This document shows positions 11,086-24,200 of a stretch of 64,000 nucleotides of DNA, piece by piece. Position numbers and translations under genes: made by a program. How positions within the stretch are numbered: position 1 is the first letter of the stretch; every line of letters starts with the position of its first letter. Source of the DNA: Nephrocerus scutellatus (Eukaryota; Arthropoda; Insecta; Diptera; Pipunculidae); assembly GCA_947095585.1 (NCBI GenBank), contig OX352765.1, positions 77,359,976 to 77,423,975 on the forward strand, written 5' to 3'. The notes under the pieces were generated by a model. It had not been told where the DNA came from. It made no database searches and saw nothing but the letters and a program-made list of their open reading frames with translations.

Positions 11086-12003
11086 CCTGATATTTCAGTA
11101 CTTTCTTGCCACTTCTTGCGTATCTCCACGTGAACAAGCAATAAAAAACTAAAAGCTGAATATAACGCTGATTTAAAAAAAACACAGGTTACTTAAGTGC
11201 TGTGTAAATACCAAGTGCCTAGAACACCCTCGGAATTTCCAAAATATCTTCCAATTACTGAAAAACGAACATGCAAATTTTCTGGTTGCAATTCATAACT
11301 CATAATATAATAAAAATAAGCCAAAAATGAAAACATAAATTAATGAAAAAAGTAACCAAGGGATTGTTTCTTTTCTTTTCTTTTCACCATCATATTGTTT
11401 GTAACTTTTTAATTTTTTGTTTTTCTTTAAATAAATTTCAGAGAATTCAGTTATTGTTTGAACCTACCAGTCCAAGACCGCCTTTATTTATCTCACAATC
11501 AGAATTTGCCGGGTAAACAACCATTCAAAGCCAACAAGCAACAACCCCTGGATGGAGCCTCCATTTTTTGTAAAAAAAAAAAAAAACCTCTTGGGGCGTT
11601 TTTTTGTGTAAAATGGAAGAATGAACGAACAACATTCAGCCACAATACCAACCAACAGATTGAAAAACTGCAATGCTTGGAGAAGAATTCATAATAGAAT
11701 TTACGCGCTGTTCACATCACTTCGGGTGATATAAATCCAGTCAGGCGATTCCAAGGAAAAATGACATCATTCAAGATGGGTATTTGCCAGGTGCTTTGCA
11801 CTTTGTTGGCATTTTTCCTCTGCCTCTAAAATAGAGAAACTCGATTATAAGCTCATTTCTCATACTCGATAACTGAGAGGATGGAAAAAACCAACCCATA
11901 AAACTACAAATTTTTCATATAAGTTCTCTAACCGGTGGTATACATGAGTTAAAAGTTTGAATAGAATTTGGTTTGGCTGCTTTTGAGAGCCATTCGTATA
12001 AAT
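11086..12003. other. intergenic 3' of Pex1
   Basis: AT-rich, with a poly(A) run near 11570-11585 and a T/C-rich stretch near 11365. The 78-codon ORF at 11458 has no recognisable domain and a low-complexity lysine run, so I do not call it. Confidence 0.4.
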
Positions 12004-12007
12004 TGTT

Positions 12008-12013
12008 TTTATT
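12008..12013 (-). terminator. Pex1 polyadenylation signal candidate
   Basis: AATAAA on the minus strand, about 190 bases after the Pex1 stop at 12204, in AT-rich sequence. It is the first canonical signal I find downstream. Confidence 0.45.
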
Positions 12014-12203
12014 TCTGATAAAAATAAACTTAAAACATAGTAATAATAAAATACAAATCTAGCAACAATGTTTGTAAAATACTAAAATCCCCGTATAAAT
12101 GTAATGCAAACCCAACCCAAAAAACACAAACGCCTTTCCTCATTTATCATCGTCATCGATAAAAGTCCTGTCTTTCAACTTATGGGCGAACGTTTGATTG
12201 CAC

Positions 12204-15200
12204 TCAAGCCAATGTGGCCCTTTTCGCTACGAATTCCCGCGATGTTTTCTCTTTATTTGTAAATCGAGCGTATCTGAAAATGAAGTTGTAACGCAGTTAG
12301 CAAATTCATTATCTGGTCGCGACGAATGTTACTTACGTCTTTTGGTACCTTGCAACATCAGATGAACTTAAGGATGGTCGAGTGCTGTTGAACGCTTCGT
12401 ACAAATGGGCTTGCTTCACGAGAATCTTATCGGGTAAATTCTGAAATCAGACAACATAGGAAATGCAAATGTTATTGAAATGTGGAAGCATCATGACTAA
12501 TTACCACACACACACACACACACACAACCCTTATCACTACCCCCGCCATAATCTACTTGCGAGTATTTAATGGCAACCTTTCAATTGTATGAACAACACA
12601 TAGTGAACAGTGATTCTCTTCTCTGTAGACAGACAGATGTATGCACTGAAGGGATTCGTACAAATTGCCTCTATCGTTGGTGTGATCTTTAATTAAAGTT
12701 TACCCTTGTTTCTGGGTGAACTGTGAAGTGACACTAATGAATAGGATTGTTCACTTAAGTTATATGGAGATAATTGTTTGTAATCATCATTTTACATATA
12801 TTAAGGCAAACAGGTAGACGAGGTAGGTGAAAAATGGCAAAATCTTTTGTGTTGTGCTTTTCTAATTGCATAATTAACGTACATATATGAACCTAATGTA
12901 TTTGATAGGTGATGTTATAATATTCTACGTAACATAGTTTACCAGATTCGGAGTTAAACTATTCGCAGTTGGAACAAAGGTAAAGTGAGAATCTGAGATT
13001 TATATAAATGCGAAAGAGTAATAATATTTAAAAGTACATTTAAAACAAGTCAGTAGTAAGAGTAAATGTAAAAAAACTTCGCTTTCGGATACAAATACAT
13101 CTAAACAAGCCACACACTTGTGTTATTATTTGGTAATAATCGCCAAAATATCTGTTTTTGAGGTCGGGACTATTTTGAAGAATTTTCTTTTTTCCACGCT
13201 TCACACGCGCCACACGCGACTCGCGACACGCGTCAAAAGGGATATCTTAAATGGGCCCCTTCTAGGTCGTACGAAAGGTGGTTAAAAAAGATCTCAAAAA
13301 ACGAGAAAATGGCGCGATTTCAAACCATCAGACGTATCACACGCGAAACGTGACACGCGTCATACGTGGAATATAAAAAATTGTATTTTTGGACTTTTTT
13401 GGGCGGTCAGCCATCAGCAGAATAGGGGGTATAACGCAGAATGCTCTAGAACGTATATATAGGTATACGAACGTACCGAGGTGCCAAAGTCGACTGGGAC
13501 CACTATCTTGTTGGTATGGTGCTCCGAGCGGGGTTTACATCATCACAAAAGACTGCATCCGCGAATCATATTCGAGTCAACAGGCCTCCCCATCGCAACG
13601 ATGAGATCAGAAACAACTACGGTCAAGCGATAGGACTCGCCATAAATGCAGGGAGAGTAAGTCCTATGGCTGAGATGCCAGGCGTAGTAGAGAAATGGAC
13701 ACGCCTTAAGAATATTGTCATTAGTACTGCTGACTCCATCTTAGGCAGAAGTCGTAGAGATCGGAACGACTGGTTCGATGACGAATGTAAAGCTAGCGAC
13801 TGAACGTAAGAATGTTGCGTACCGAGCAATGCAACAATCTCATAGAACGCGGCAACGCGAAGATGAATATAAAGAGCTCAGAAGATATGAAAAAACAGTT
13901 CACCGGCGAAAGAAAGCAGCCTGGGAGAAGAATCTCGTCCGTGAACTAGAACAGTACAGAGAGCAAGGACCGCACCAGGCGCGGAAGTTCTACCAAAGAA
14001 TCCGCGGTATGACGCAATATACTCCGCGTTGCACATACTGCAATGACAAAGAGGGTAATCTGATCAACGATCTTAAAGGCATCTTAGAGCGATGGGAAGA
14101 GCACTTTCATGAGTTTCTAAATGGGCAGTTAACTGAGAAATTGGCCCCTACACCAATGACCGAAGATCATACTATGCTGCCGCCACCAAGCATACACGAA
14201 GTTAGCAGAGCGATAAATCGGCTCAGAAATAATAAAGCCCCGGGATCTGATGGGATCCCAGCGGTACTGATAAAAATAGGAGGACCCACATAACACCAAG
14301 CAATTCATGAAATAATAGTGCAAGTATGGGAGGACGAAGCTATGCCAGGAGACTTCCGAAGAGGCATCCTGTGCCCCATACATAAGAAGGGAGATATCAC
14401 AAAATGCAGCTATTATCGTGGTATAACCTTGTTGAGTATAGATATTTACACCCTTAGGCAGGTGATGGAAATATGTCTATAGTTTCAAAACTCACTTGAC
14501 CATCTTTTTATAGACTTCAAAGCCGCCTATGATAGCATAGCCAGAGTAGAACTTTATAAAGCCATGAGAGAATTCGGCATTCCAAATAAACTGACACGAC
14601 TATGTAGGTTGACCATGACAAATGTTATAAAAGCCAAGCAAAAATATCCGGATCACTATCAAGCTCATTCAACATCTATAACGGGCTCCGACAAGGGGAT
14701 GGGCTGGCCTGTGTCCTCTTCAACCTGGCGTTGGAGAAAGTGAACCAAGACTCTGACGTAACGGCGAGAGGAACAATGCTCTATAAGTCCAGTCTGCTTA
14801 CGCAGACGATATTGACATTGTTGGTAGAAACCGAAGAACTGTATAGGAAGCTTTCATCCAGATAGAGGAGGCGGCACGAAATCTGAGGCTGCACATAAAT
14901 GAGAGCAAAACAAAGTACATGATGGACAAGTCTGCGAGTAGAAGACCCAACATTGGTCCCTTCTTTAATCCTTTAACTATCTCGGGTCAACTGTAGCAGC
15001 CGATAACAGCATGGAAACAGAAATACGCGCACGGTTTCTTAAAGCCAACAAAGCCAGGAACTTAACCATAACATCCAAGCTGCTGATATATAAGACAACG
15101 GTCATACCAGTACTTACATATGGATCCGAGACTTGGGTGCTAAGCAAAACACATTCTGACTTCTTAGCCGCGTTCGAAAGATCAGTCTTACGGAGAATTA

Positions 15201-18200
15201 TTGGCCCCGTATGTGAGGAAGACGATTCCGGAGACTCTATAATGATGAGATCTGCGAGCGTTACCGCGATGTCGACATCGTGAAAAAATTAAGCTCGGTA
15301 GTCTCCGGTGGGCAGGACACAAGCTCGCACGAGCAAAGAGGATCCTGCTCGGAAAGTCCTTTTCGGTAGGATTTATGGAACACGACAGCAAGGCCGGCCA
15401 AGCCTACGCTGGAAGAATGGCGTAGACCAGGACGCCCAAAGTTTAGGATGCCAAGCTAAATGACATCTGTTCGAAATCGGGACTTTTGCGGGAGGCCAGG
15501 ACCGGACCCCGGTTGTACAGCTAAATATGATGTCTTAGAATTAAAGTGTTGCTCCCATTATGGTTTGTGTCGCTGTTTTAAGCTCCTATAATGGTTTCTG
15601 CCTATTTTAAAAGCTCCCATTATGATTTAATGGTTTGTTAAAATTCTCTGTTCACTGTTCACAGTTTTATAACCACTTTGTGCCTGAGGGACATAGGGAC
15701 AATGAGTATATAGAGGATTATTTATTCAAATGAGGTGAATTTTAGTAAAATGTTGTCTATCTTATTTCCAAAGAAACAGAGCTCTCACAATGGAAAAACT
15801 AAAGAAGTATTATACCTTAAGCTCTAAACCTTAGAAGAGCTCGCAAAATGAATACATAAAGTTTTAGGTTGTGACAGGAAAGTTTTAAATTGTGACAAGC
15901 TTCATTATGATATTGAAGTCTTAATAACAACAAAAAAACCTCCGTCTTAAGTTTTTCATTGTGAGAGCAAAGTTGCGATTTGAATAATTTTTTGGGTTTC
16001 GTGGGTCGTTGAAGATCGATGTCACGCTTACTGAAACAACTGAAACAAGAACCCTGAGATTGCGCTTAAGCAAGATATCGATCAAGCTATTTGTGAAATA
16101 GGGCTTCAAACTATCGAAAGTTTACTCCAAAATTGGAGTGGAAATTGAATGTGCTATTGCAAAGCCTGTCCCGGCAGTCTAACCTAGTTTAATGCTGCAT
16201 TTAAGCCCAATTACAAGTGCAATAATGCAACTAGTATAGCATTGTACTGGAAAGTGTTTTGTAATTTGTAAACATCAATGATTGTAAGCGGTTTGGAATG
16301 AATTTATCTCTCAAACCTAGGTGTAAATTTGCTTTCAGTTCTCACACATCGATAACCAAATTCCTAATTTTGCTATCCGTCAATGGTATGGTTTTCGCTC
16401 TCAGCAAACAAAATATATTTTATCTGTCAGCAATAGGGATCATGCACGTACATCTTGTATGAAGAATACCGAAAGAAACATTTCCGATTAAAACAAGACG
16501 ATTAAGGTGCCAAGCAAGCAAGATATAGAATGGCGACGTTCCGCTTATCACCTTTGCATGGTGACACCTATTGTTTTTCCGAATTCTTTTGATACAGAAA
16601 GAAAAAAGATAATTAGTCCAAGAGCAAACAGAGTTGCTCGAAATGAAACATTATTGAAAAATATCGTAAATTTGGTAGAGTTTTACATAGATCCAAATAA
16701 CGCGCTCATACGAAAAGAAACTGTCTTCTCACATAAAACATAGCCAATAACACGTGAAAATCCCAAATGATTTTATATAACTTGCAAGTGACTTTCGAAG
16801 ATATACGAGCATTCAATATTCCGACTCACCTGATCGCCATATTTCTCCAATACCTCCTTCACAGCCAACATATTCGCCGATGTCAAAATACTTTGAATGT
16901 CAGCGCCAGTATAGTTTTGTGTTTTCGGTGCGAAATAATCAAAGTCTACACTTTCGTCTAAGTGTAAAGACTGAGACAATTTCTCGAATATTTGGAGTCG
17001 AGCAGCAGCATCGGGTAGAGGACATTCAACAAGACGATCTAAGCGGCCAGATCTAAGCAGTGCAGGATCAAGAAGTTCGGGTCGTGACGTTGCAGCAATT
17101 ACAGTTACACCTTGAAGTCCTTCAACGCCATCCAACTCGGTGAGAATTTGATTGACTACACGATCTGTAACTCCGGTCGAATCGTGTCCACGTTTCGGAG
17201 CTAAACTATCAAATTCATCAAAGAAGAGGACACAGGGTTTGGCACTACGGGCGCTGCGTAAAAGAAATTAGATTGAGATGATCGAACGGACTCAATGTAG
17301 GGGCGGTTGTTTGTTTTTACCGATTAAATAAATTTCTAACATTCTCCTCACTTTGACCAATAAACTTGGCCAGCAGCTCGGGACCCTTAACTGATATCGT
17401 TCGCAGATTCCACGAATGCGAAATTTTTGAAACCAAGAACGTTTTTCCTGTTCCAGGCGGTCCATACAATAGCACACCAGCTTGATTCCGCAAAGGTGAG
17501 GCATTGAATATTGTCGGATACTGCAATTAGTTAATGTTATCGTTTATCTTCTTGATATCGGCTGAACTGTAACTATTACCCTTGATGGCCACATAAGGAC
17601 TTCTTCTAAAACAGATACGACCGGTTCCAGTCCTGGAATTTCCCCAACAGTCATCTCGTCATCATCACTATTCGCGTTCTTGTTGTGACTTTCGATTCCC
17701 TGAAGGCAATACGAATTCGTATTCTCAAGTGACTGGCTTAAATGATCGTTTGTAAGAACGGGATTGGTTTTACCTTCAATAAATCAAGTAACTAAGAACT
17801 TATATGAATCGCATATATATTGAAGATAATCTTACTCAATCGGTAGGCATAAAAAATTCCACGTTCAACGAACTGCACCAAATCGCCTTTGTTGTATCCC
17901 TCAGTTAGATTGGCGAACTTGGCTGCATCCAATTGCTGCGAATCAATATGACTGCAGAGCTCTTGCAAAATGATTTCACGACCGGTTCGATCGAGATTCG
18001 GGACTTTTGCAATTGTTTGAAATAGATGACGACCACGAGGCGAATACAAACGTCTGTTCAGCGCTTGCAATTCGTTCACTGTGGCAATCACAGCGATTGG
18101 ATTCGTCGATGTATATTCCACAATCAGATGTTGAACGGTGTCAGCAATTCGATTATAATACTCTGCATCTTGTGTCGATTGATCACCGGACGAATGCGCA

Positions 18201-21200
18201 AGAATATCTAAATTTTCAAGAACGACAATGGATGGAGCATTTTTGAGGCATGTTGTAAATATTGAACGGAGATCCTTTTGAATCGATTCAGCCTATGTGG
18301 AGAGGGATAGACAAAATAAATAAATACACATGTGTACAGTAAGCAGTTGGGAATGCGATGTACACAGTATTTAACAACAAAGACAATAAACAACGAAAAA
18401 CAAATTAAGGCATCAGTAGTAGTTTACCAGAATTAGGGTGTTTAGTAAAATATTTTGCAAAGACATCTTTACTATCAAATGTTTATAAAAATCTTCTCTT
18501 CCTACTATTTAATTAATTTTAATTGAAGTATTGCGAACTAAGGAACTGATGTGGTTCTATATGATCTACCGCCGTTATTCTTTATTGTTTTTTTGAACAC
18601 CCCAATAAGCATTCATTTGTTTCTGTCTAGCTCTGTTTAAGAAACGTGTACTCAAGTTTAACAATGGAATGTAGGAAATCATCAATTTAGTCAGTGGTAA
18701 GCCTTCTTCGGGATTTTTTTCAAATCGGTCCTTTTTACCACCTTCTACACGACACTGTGAGTGTCTAAGTCCAAAACGCGTTTGACGCGTGTCGCGAGCC
18801 GCCTGTGATGCATGGCAAAAACAACGGGGGGCAATGGTAAGCGGGAAACTGGGGCAGTCGATCCGTCAATTCGAGCCAAGGTCTAGTAACAGCAAATCCT
18901 CCACCAAAGGGACAGCCAGGCGATCCTCTGCGGAGGGGTCTCAGTGGATCTGGGATAATACTCTACCTCCGCCTCCTCGAGCAGGACAAAGAGCCGGCGC
19001 AAGCAAGAAGGGAGGTAGATTAAAGGAAGAACGCAGTAGGGCAAAGACCACCTGTTGAAAACTCCCAAGGGGCTAAGAGGGGAACGTCGGTTCTCACACC
19101 GCCGCATAGGGAGAAGAGTGGCTACAGAAGGGTACTGGGCAGTCGACCAGGGCTTCCCCAAAGAGTAGCAAAGGTTCGCAGCCAGGCGGATTAAGGTGAC
19201 TATCTTCGCAGAGCACGATCCCGATGAGACCCTGACCCAAGAGCAACTTTCGAACCTGTAGGAGGCTATCCTTGACGAAGTGGCGCTGGGCTGGAAAGTG
19301 AAAATTGAGTTTGACGGCGTCCAGTTTAGACCGGGAATGATCTTGGTTGATTGTTGCGACGGGGAAACAGCCGCTTGGCTGAAGACACACACTCCGATCC
19401 TTTACACATGGAAGGATCAGAAGCTAGTGGCGAGCGACGGGGATGATATACCTAAACCGATAATAATATCGTGTGACATGAGGCATCATCGTAAGAAATA
19501 GTATTAATTATTCATCTCGCTCAGAATTTATAAGCCGGGATCTGGTAGCAGTCCAGTGCCAGTTTAGTATAGACGGCACAAACCGGGAGATAATAATCGC
19601 ATCGGCCTACTTTGCCGGGGACACAGAAGAAATACCGCCTCCAGAGATATACCTATAACTGAGTCAAATATTGCCAAGGGCACAGTAAACCACTACTGAT
19701 TGGATGTGATGCCAATGCACACAACAAAGAGTGGGGTAGCACTGATACAAATAAGAGGGGTGAGTACCTTTTTGATTTTTTGGTGAAGGAAAACCTAGAT
19801 GTTTATAATGTAGGAGTACCAACTTTTGCAAATAGGGTTAGGGAAGAGGTACTCGACCAAACCTTCGGTACTCCGACAGTGAGTCGAGTACTCAATAGGT
19901 GGAGGGTCTCTTCTGAGCCATCTCTATCAGACCATAGGATAATCCAAAACCAATTTGAGATGCAATCTAGAGCACGTTTCAGTTCAAAGAGTGGCCAAAA
20001 GTTCACATGAGCTGGAATGTTTAGTAAGTGAGATGAATAGGGCAATCTCTGATGCATATAAGTCGATCTGCCCGGTAAGCTCTCCCAAAATGAGCATTGA
20101 AGCTCCATGGTGGAGTGAAGAGTTTCGAAGGCGAGTGGGGACACTCTTAAAAACCGCCAATAGGAGGGGCATTTGGCAGCAATACAGAGAAGATCTCACA
20201 ACATATAATACAGAAGTGAGAAGAGCCAAACGCAGTAGCTTTCGTAACTTCTGCGAGGAAGTAACTAATATTACAGCGTCTGCCAGACTATATAAAGCGA
20301 TGGCAAAAGATGATAAGAGTATTAAGACATCACTGATAGACCAGAACGGGATGTTCACAAGAAATGAGGAGCAAAGAGCCATCCATCTCCTGAGAACACA
20401 GTTCCTAGGAAGCGCAGTTACTAGAAACGAGCCCGAGTTGGGAATGAACCACCTCAGGGCAAGTAAGAATGGATGGAAAAAAGCTTCGGAGATGTGTACT
20501 GAACAAAGAATCCGATGGACAATAAAAGGCTTCCAGAAAAAGTGCAGAGGATGGCCTGTGTTTTAACTACAGGGGTCATGAGAACCTGTCCCACGGCGGG
20601 TATGGATGCAATTCTCATCTCACTACATATAGTGGTAGAGAGCAAATCCGAGGAAACCAAGTTACGTTTGAGCAAGGTAGGCTTCTTCACGGACGTTAGG
20701 GCAAGGGCATTAGTGGACTCAGTGGTGGAACCAAACAGGTTCCGTTAGCCAGAATGCCTTGTGATAACATGGTGCGAAAGCAATAATTCAAAAAAACTCT
20801 GAAGTCAAAATGAGCACCAATAAGGAATTCAGATCTAAAAAGGAATGCCAGATACATCCGGATTTAAAGTGATTTACGGATGGGTCAAGGAAAGCAAAAG
20901 GCACGGGTGCACGAGACCATGGGCCAAGAACTAAGTTATCTAAATCTAAAGCAATGGGGCAGTACCCGAGCATATTCCAGGCAGAAGTATATGTCATAGA
21001 AAGAAACTACGTGAGTGACGTGACAGATAGCCAAGCTGCGCTAAAAGCTCTAGATGCATTCCATACCACGTCCAGACAGGTGGAGGAGTGTAGGACGAAG
21101 CTTAACAGACTTGGCGAAGTAAACAAGGTACGCTTGTACTGGGTGGCGGGACACACTAGCATAGAAGGCAATAAAGCAGCGGTTAGGCTCGCTTACAAAG

Positions 21201-24200
21201 GGCAGAAACTCCGCTTGTACGGCCAGAACCAGTCTGTTGCATAGGGTAGCACATAATGCGGGAGGAGATATACAGAATAGGCGGATGCTTCTGTAAGATG
21301 GAAAAATTTCCTACGACAAACAAAGGAAATGATGGGGAGCTATGGCCCAAAGAGATCTCGATTTTGGGACTTAGTAGAAGTAGTGTAAGAATCATTACGG
21401 TTTCCCTAACAGGACATTGTAGACTGAAGGGGCACCTAAAGAAATTAAAAAAAGATGAGGATGGCAGCTGCAGGCTTTGTGGGGAAGCGGAGGAAACCCC
21501 GTGGCACCTTCTCAATGAATGCGGAGCAACGATCCGACAGCGGAGAGACCACATGGGAACTCACGCGATCTCGGAGTCTGCACGGTATTCACTGAACCCA
21601 CACACTATTATTAAGTTAATAAGAGACATTGGTATGGAGATCATTGAAATACTCACACAATCTCTTTAGTATTTCTTCCTCAATCATTAATTTATTTCCA
21701 CTTTTATCGTGACATATGCTGATCCTAGGTTCGTTCAATTTACAAATTTAAATTGAAACTAAATTTAAAAGGCTAACAGCTAGTTTTAGTATATATAACT
21801 ATTTCAAATTCCAAAATGGTTGTCCCTTCAAATGCAGATAGAAAATTTTGTTACCCTGAAGCACCGTTTGCTATAAAAAATTTATTTAATGGTAAGGATA
21901 ACATTCGGTCAAAATTTAATGCAAAAATGGCAAAACGCAAAGCGATAAGAATAACACTAAAGACACAGACAATACTGTTTTGGGTTCAATTAAAAAAAAA
22001 AACATTTATTCACCTACGTGTAGTAGCCCTGACAGGAAACCCTAACTATGTTAGGTTTGTTTAAGAGTAAAGGTTGTGATACTTTAGTCTGTGTGTGCTT
22101 GCAGACTATTTGTTTACGTGGAATTTGTTAATTAATATAAAGTGAGCTATCTATTGAGGTGTTTGTAATATATAAATCAAGTAAACATAGAATTCTGAAA
22201 TAAAAAGAGTGCTGAAAAGAGTTCCTTATTAGTATTACCTTTCGTCCTTTACTACGAGCGCAATAGAAAATATCATAGAAGCAGTAAAATGGTTTTTTAA
22301 CCAACTGGTCGAGGACACGTTCAACCAGTACGGATTTTCCCGTACCCGATGGACCTGCAAAAAAACCGAATAACATTAACAGTTGTATTTGGAAATAGAT
22401 TGCACAACCTACCAGCGATCAACATGTTACTCTCTCGCAGCACAGAATTCGTCTGATCGAGACATAAATTCATTTTCAATTCTGCCACAACTTGTGCAAC
22501 GATTTCATCGAAATCGGGAAGTTTAATTAAATCCTTAACGCTGAGAAGATTTTCAGTCTTTAGCTCAGCATCGAGAACATCCTCGACTTTTCGAACCAAG
22601 TCTGCAGCGTATATTTTGCATTCTTTCAGAAATTGAGCGTCTATCATGCAATAGCGAAAATGTTCGGGTAAAATACTGACGGAGACAACTGAATCGTCCT
22701 CCAAACGTATTACTTCGTCCTGATTTAGAAGCATCGGTGCTCGTTCGGTTTTATCAATGACACAACGTTTAAAGGCATTTTCGATAACTTTGTAGTGCGT
22801 TTTTTTGTGGGCAAATAGTTCGATTTTCTCCACAAAGTTCACAGCCATCTGTTTTGGTTTCAATGTCACCTTCTCCAGTTCACGAATTTTTAGCAATTTC
22901 ATCAGATTCACGTTGATTTCGATTGTCTGGTGAATATTTTGCGGTAGATCTCCCTCACCAACTAATTTCACCGTTACATAGTACTCGGCGTCATCGGCAG
23001 TTTTGAGACAAAAAATCTGATCCAAGTCCATGAATTCGGGAATATTACTTTTCGACAAGAATACATCAGATATTTGAGTATCGTTTTCCCATTTTCCTGC
23101 AATGACACGAAACTCAAAAGCGCATGTATTTTCCCGTTTTAATTCCTTGAGTAGCCTTTCCATTTTATCCATTCGATTCACTTTGGCAAGAGAGTCAGTT
23201 CGTTTGTACGCCTTTATGTTACTCACTGTTGTGGACCGTGATAAATTCGAATCCTCCGGCATCACCAGTGAAGTAGTTTTACTACGTGAGAGAGCCGACG
23301 AAATTCCATTGGAAGCAGTGTGCCCATTTTTGTGGCCATTAGTTGGGGCTGTTGTGGATAACTTTCTACTGAGATTCGGAGCGATTATCAATTCTGTTGT
23401 ATGGTCGATGCGGCCGTATGACAGGTTCGGCTTGACGCGATCTTGAATGTAAGTTAAATGAATTTTATTACAAGTGCCAGCGCTGAGTATGGCAGTAAGT
23501 AGAGCAACATACCGACAGTTAATGTGACTTGCATTGATTGATTTATCCAAATAACTAACATTTGCGATGAATTAATTATTCGCGTTTGCTCCAAAACATT
23601 CCCCTGTAGTCTTTCGCTACTCAGTTCCTGTAAAACGTATGTATTGTTAATTCATGTAGTAACAAGGAAACATTGACTAGGAAAGTAACAATAAGATCCA
23701 ATTTAGTAAAGTAAGTTGTCTTTGTTTATTTGATGTTGAGTTCGATTATGTCATTGAGTTCCTTTAACACACAAATAAGTATTATATAGTGATAGTAAAT
23801 ATGTTGTAAAGTTGAAGGTTTGTAATACTAAAGTCATGTCTTTATTTTTTTACTTAACTGAGTGCGCCGTACTTCAAGTAAGTGGTTAGTGCGTTAGACT
23901 ACTGAGCGGGAGTTTCGAAATTCGAATGTCAGGAAACCCCAAGGTTAGGTTAAAGTGGCATTCGATGGAAAAACCGAAACACTTAGACCAATAATGGTTC
24001 ATTGTGATACCACACAGATCGAGAAAATTATTTTCCCCTACTCGTTGAACCATTTAGAGCTTCGTATGAAACGCAAGCGGCTACTAACGCCAGTATTTGA
24101 CAGATCAATAAGGTCATTAAAAAATAATACTTCTAGATGAATCCGGGACATAAGGGACAGTGAAGTTCCATGTTTGGCGAGCTCATCAGCCTTACAATGT

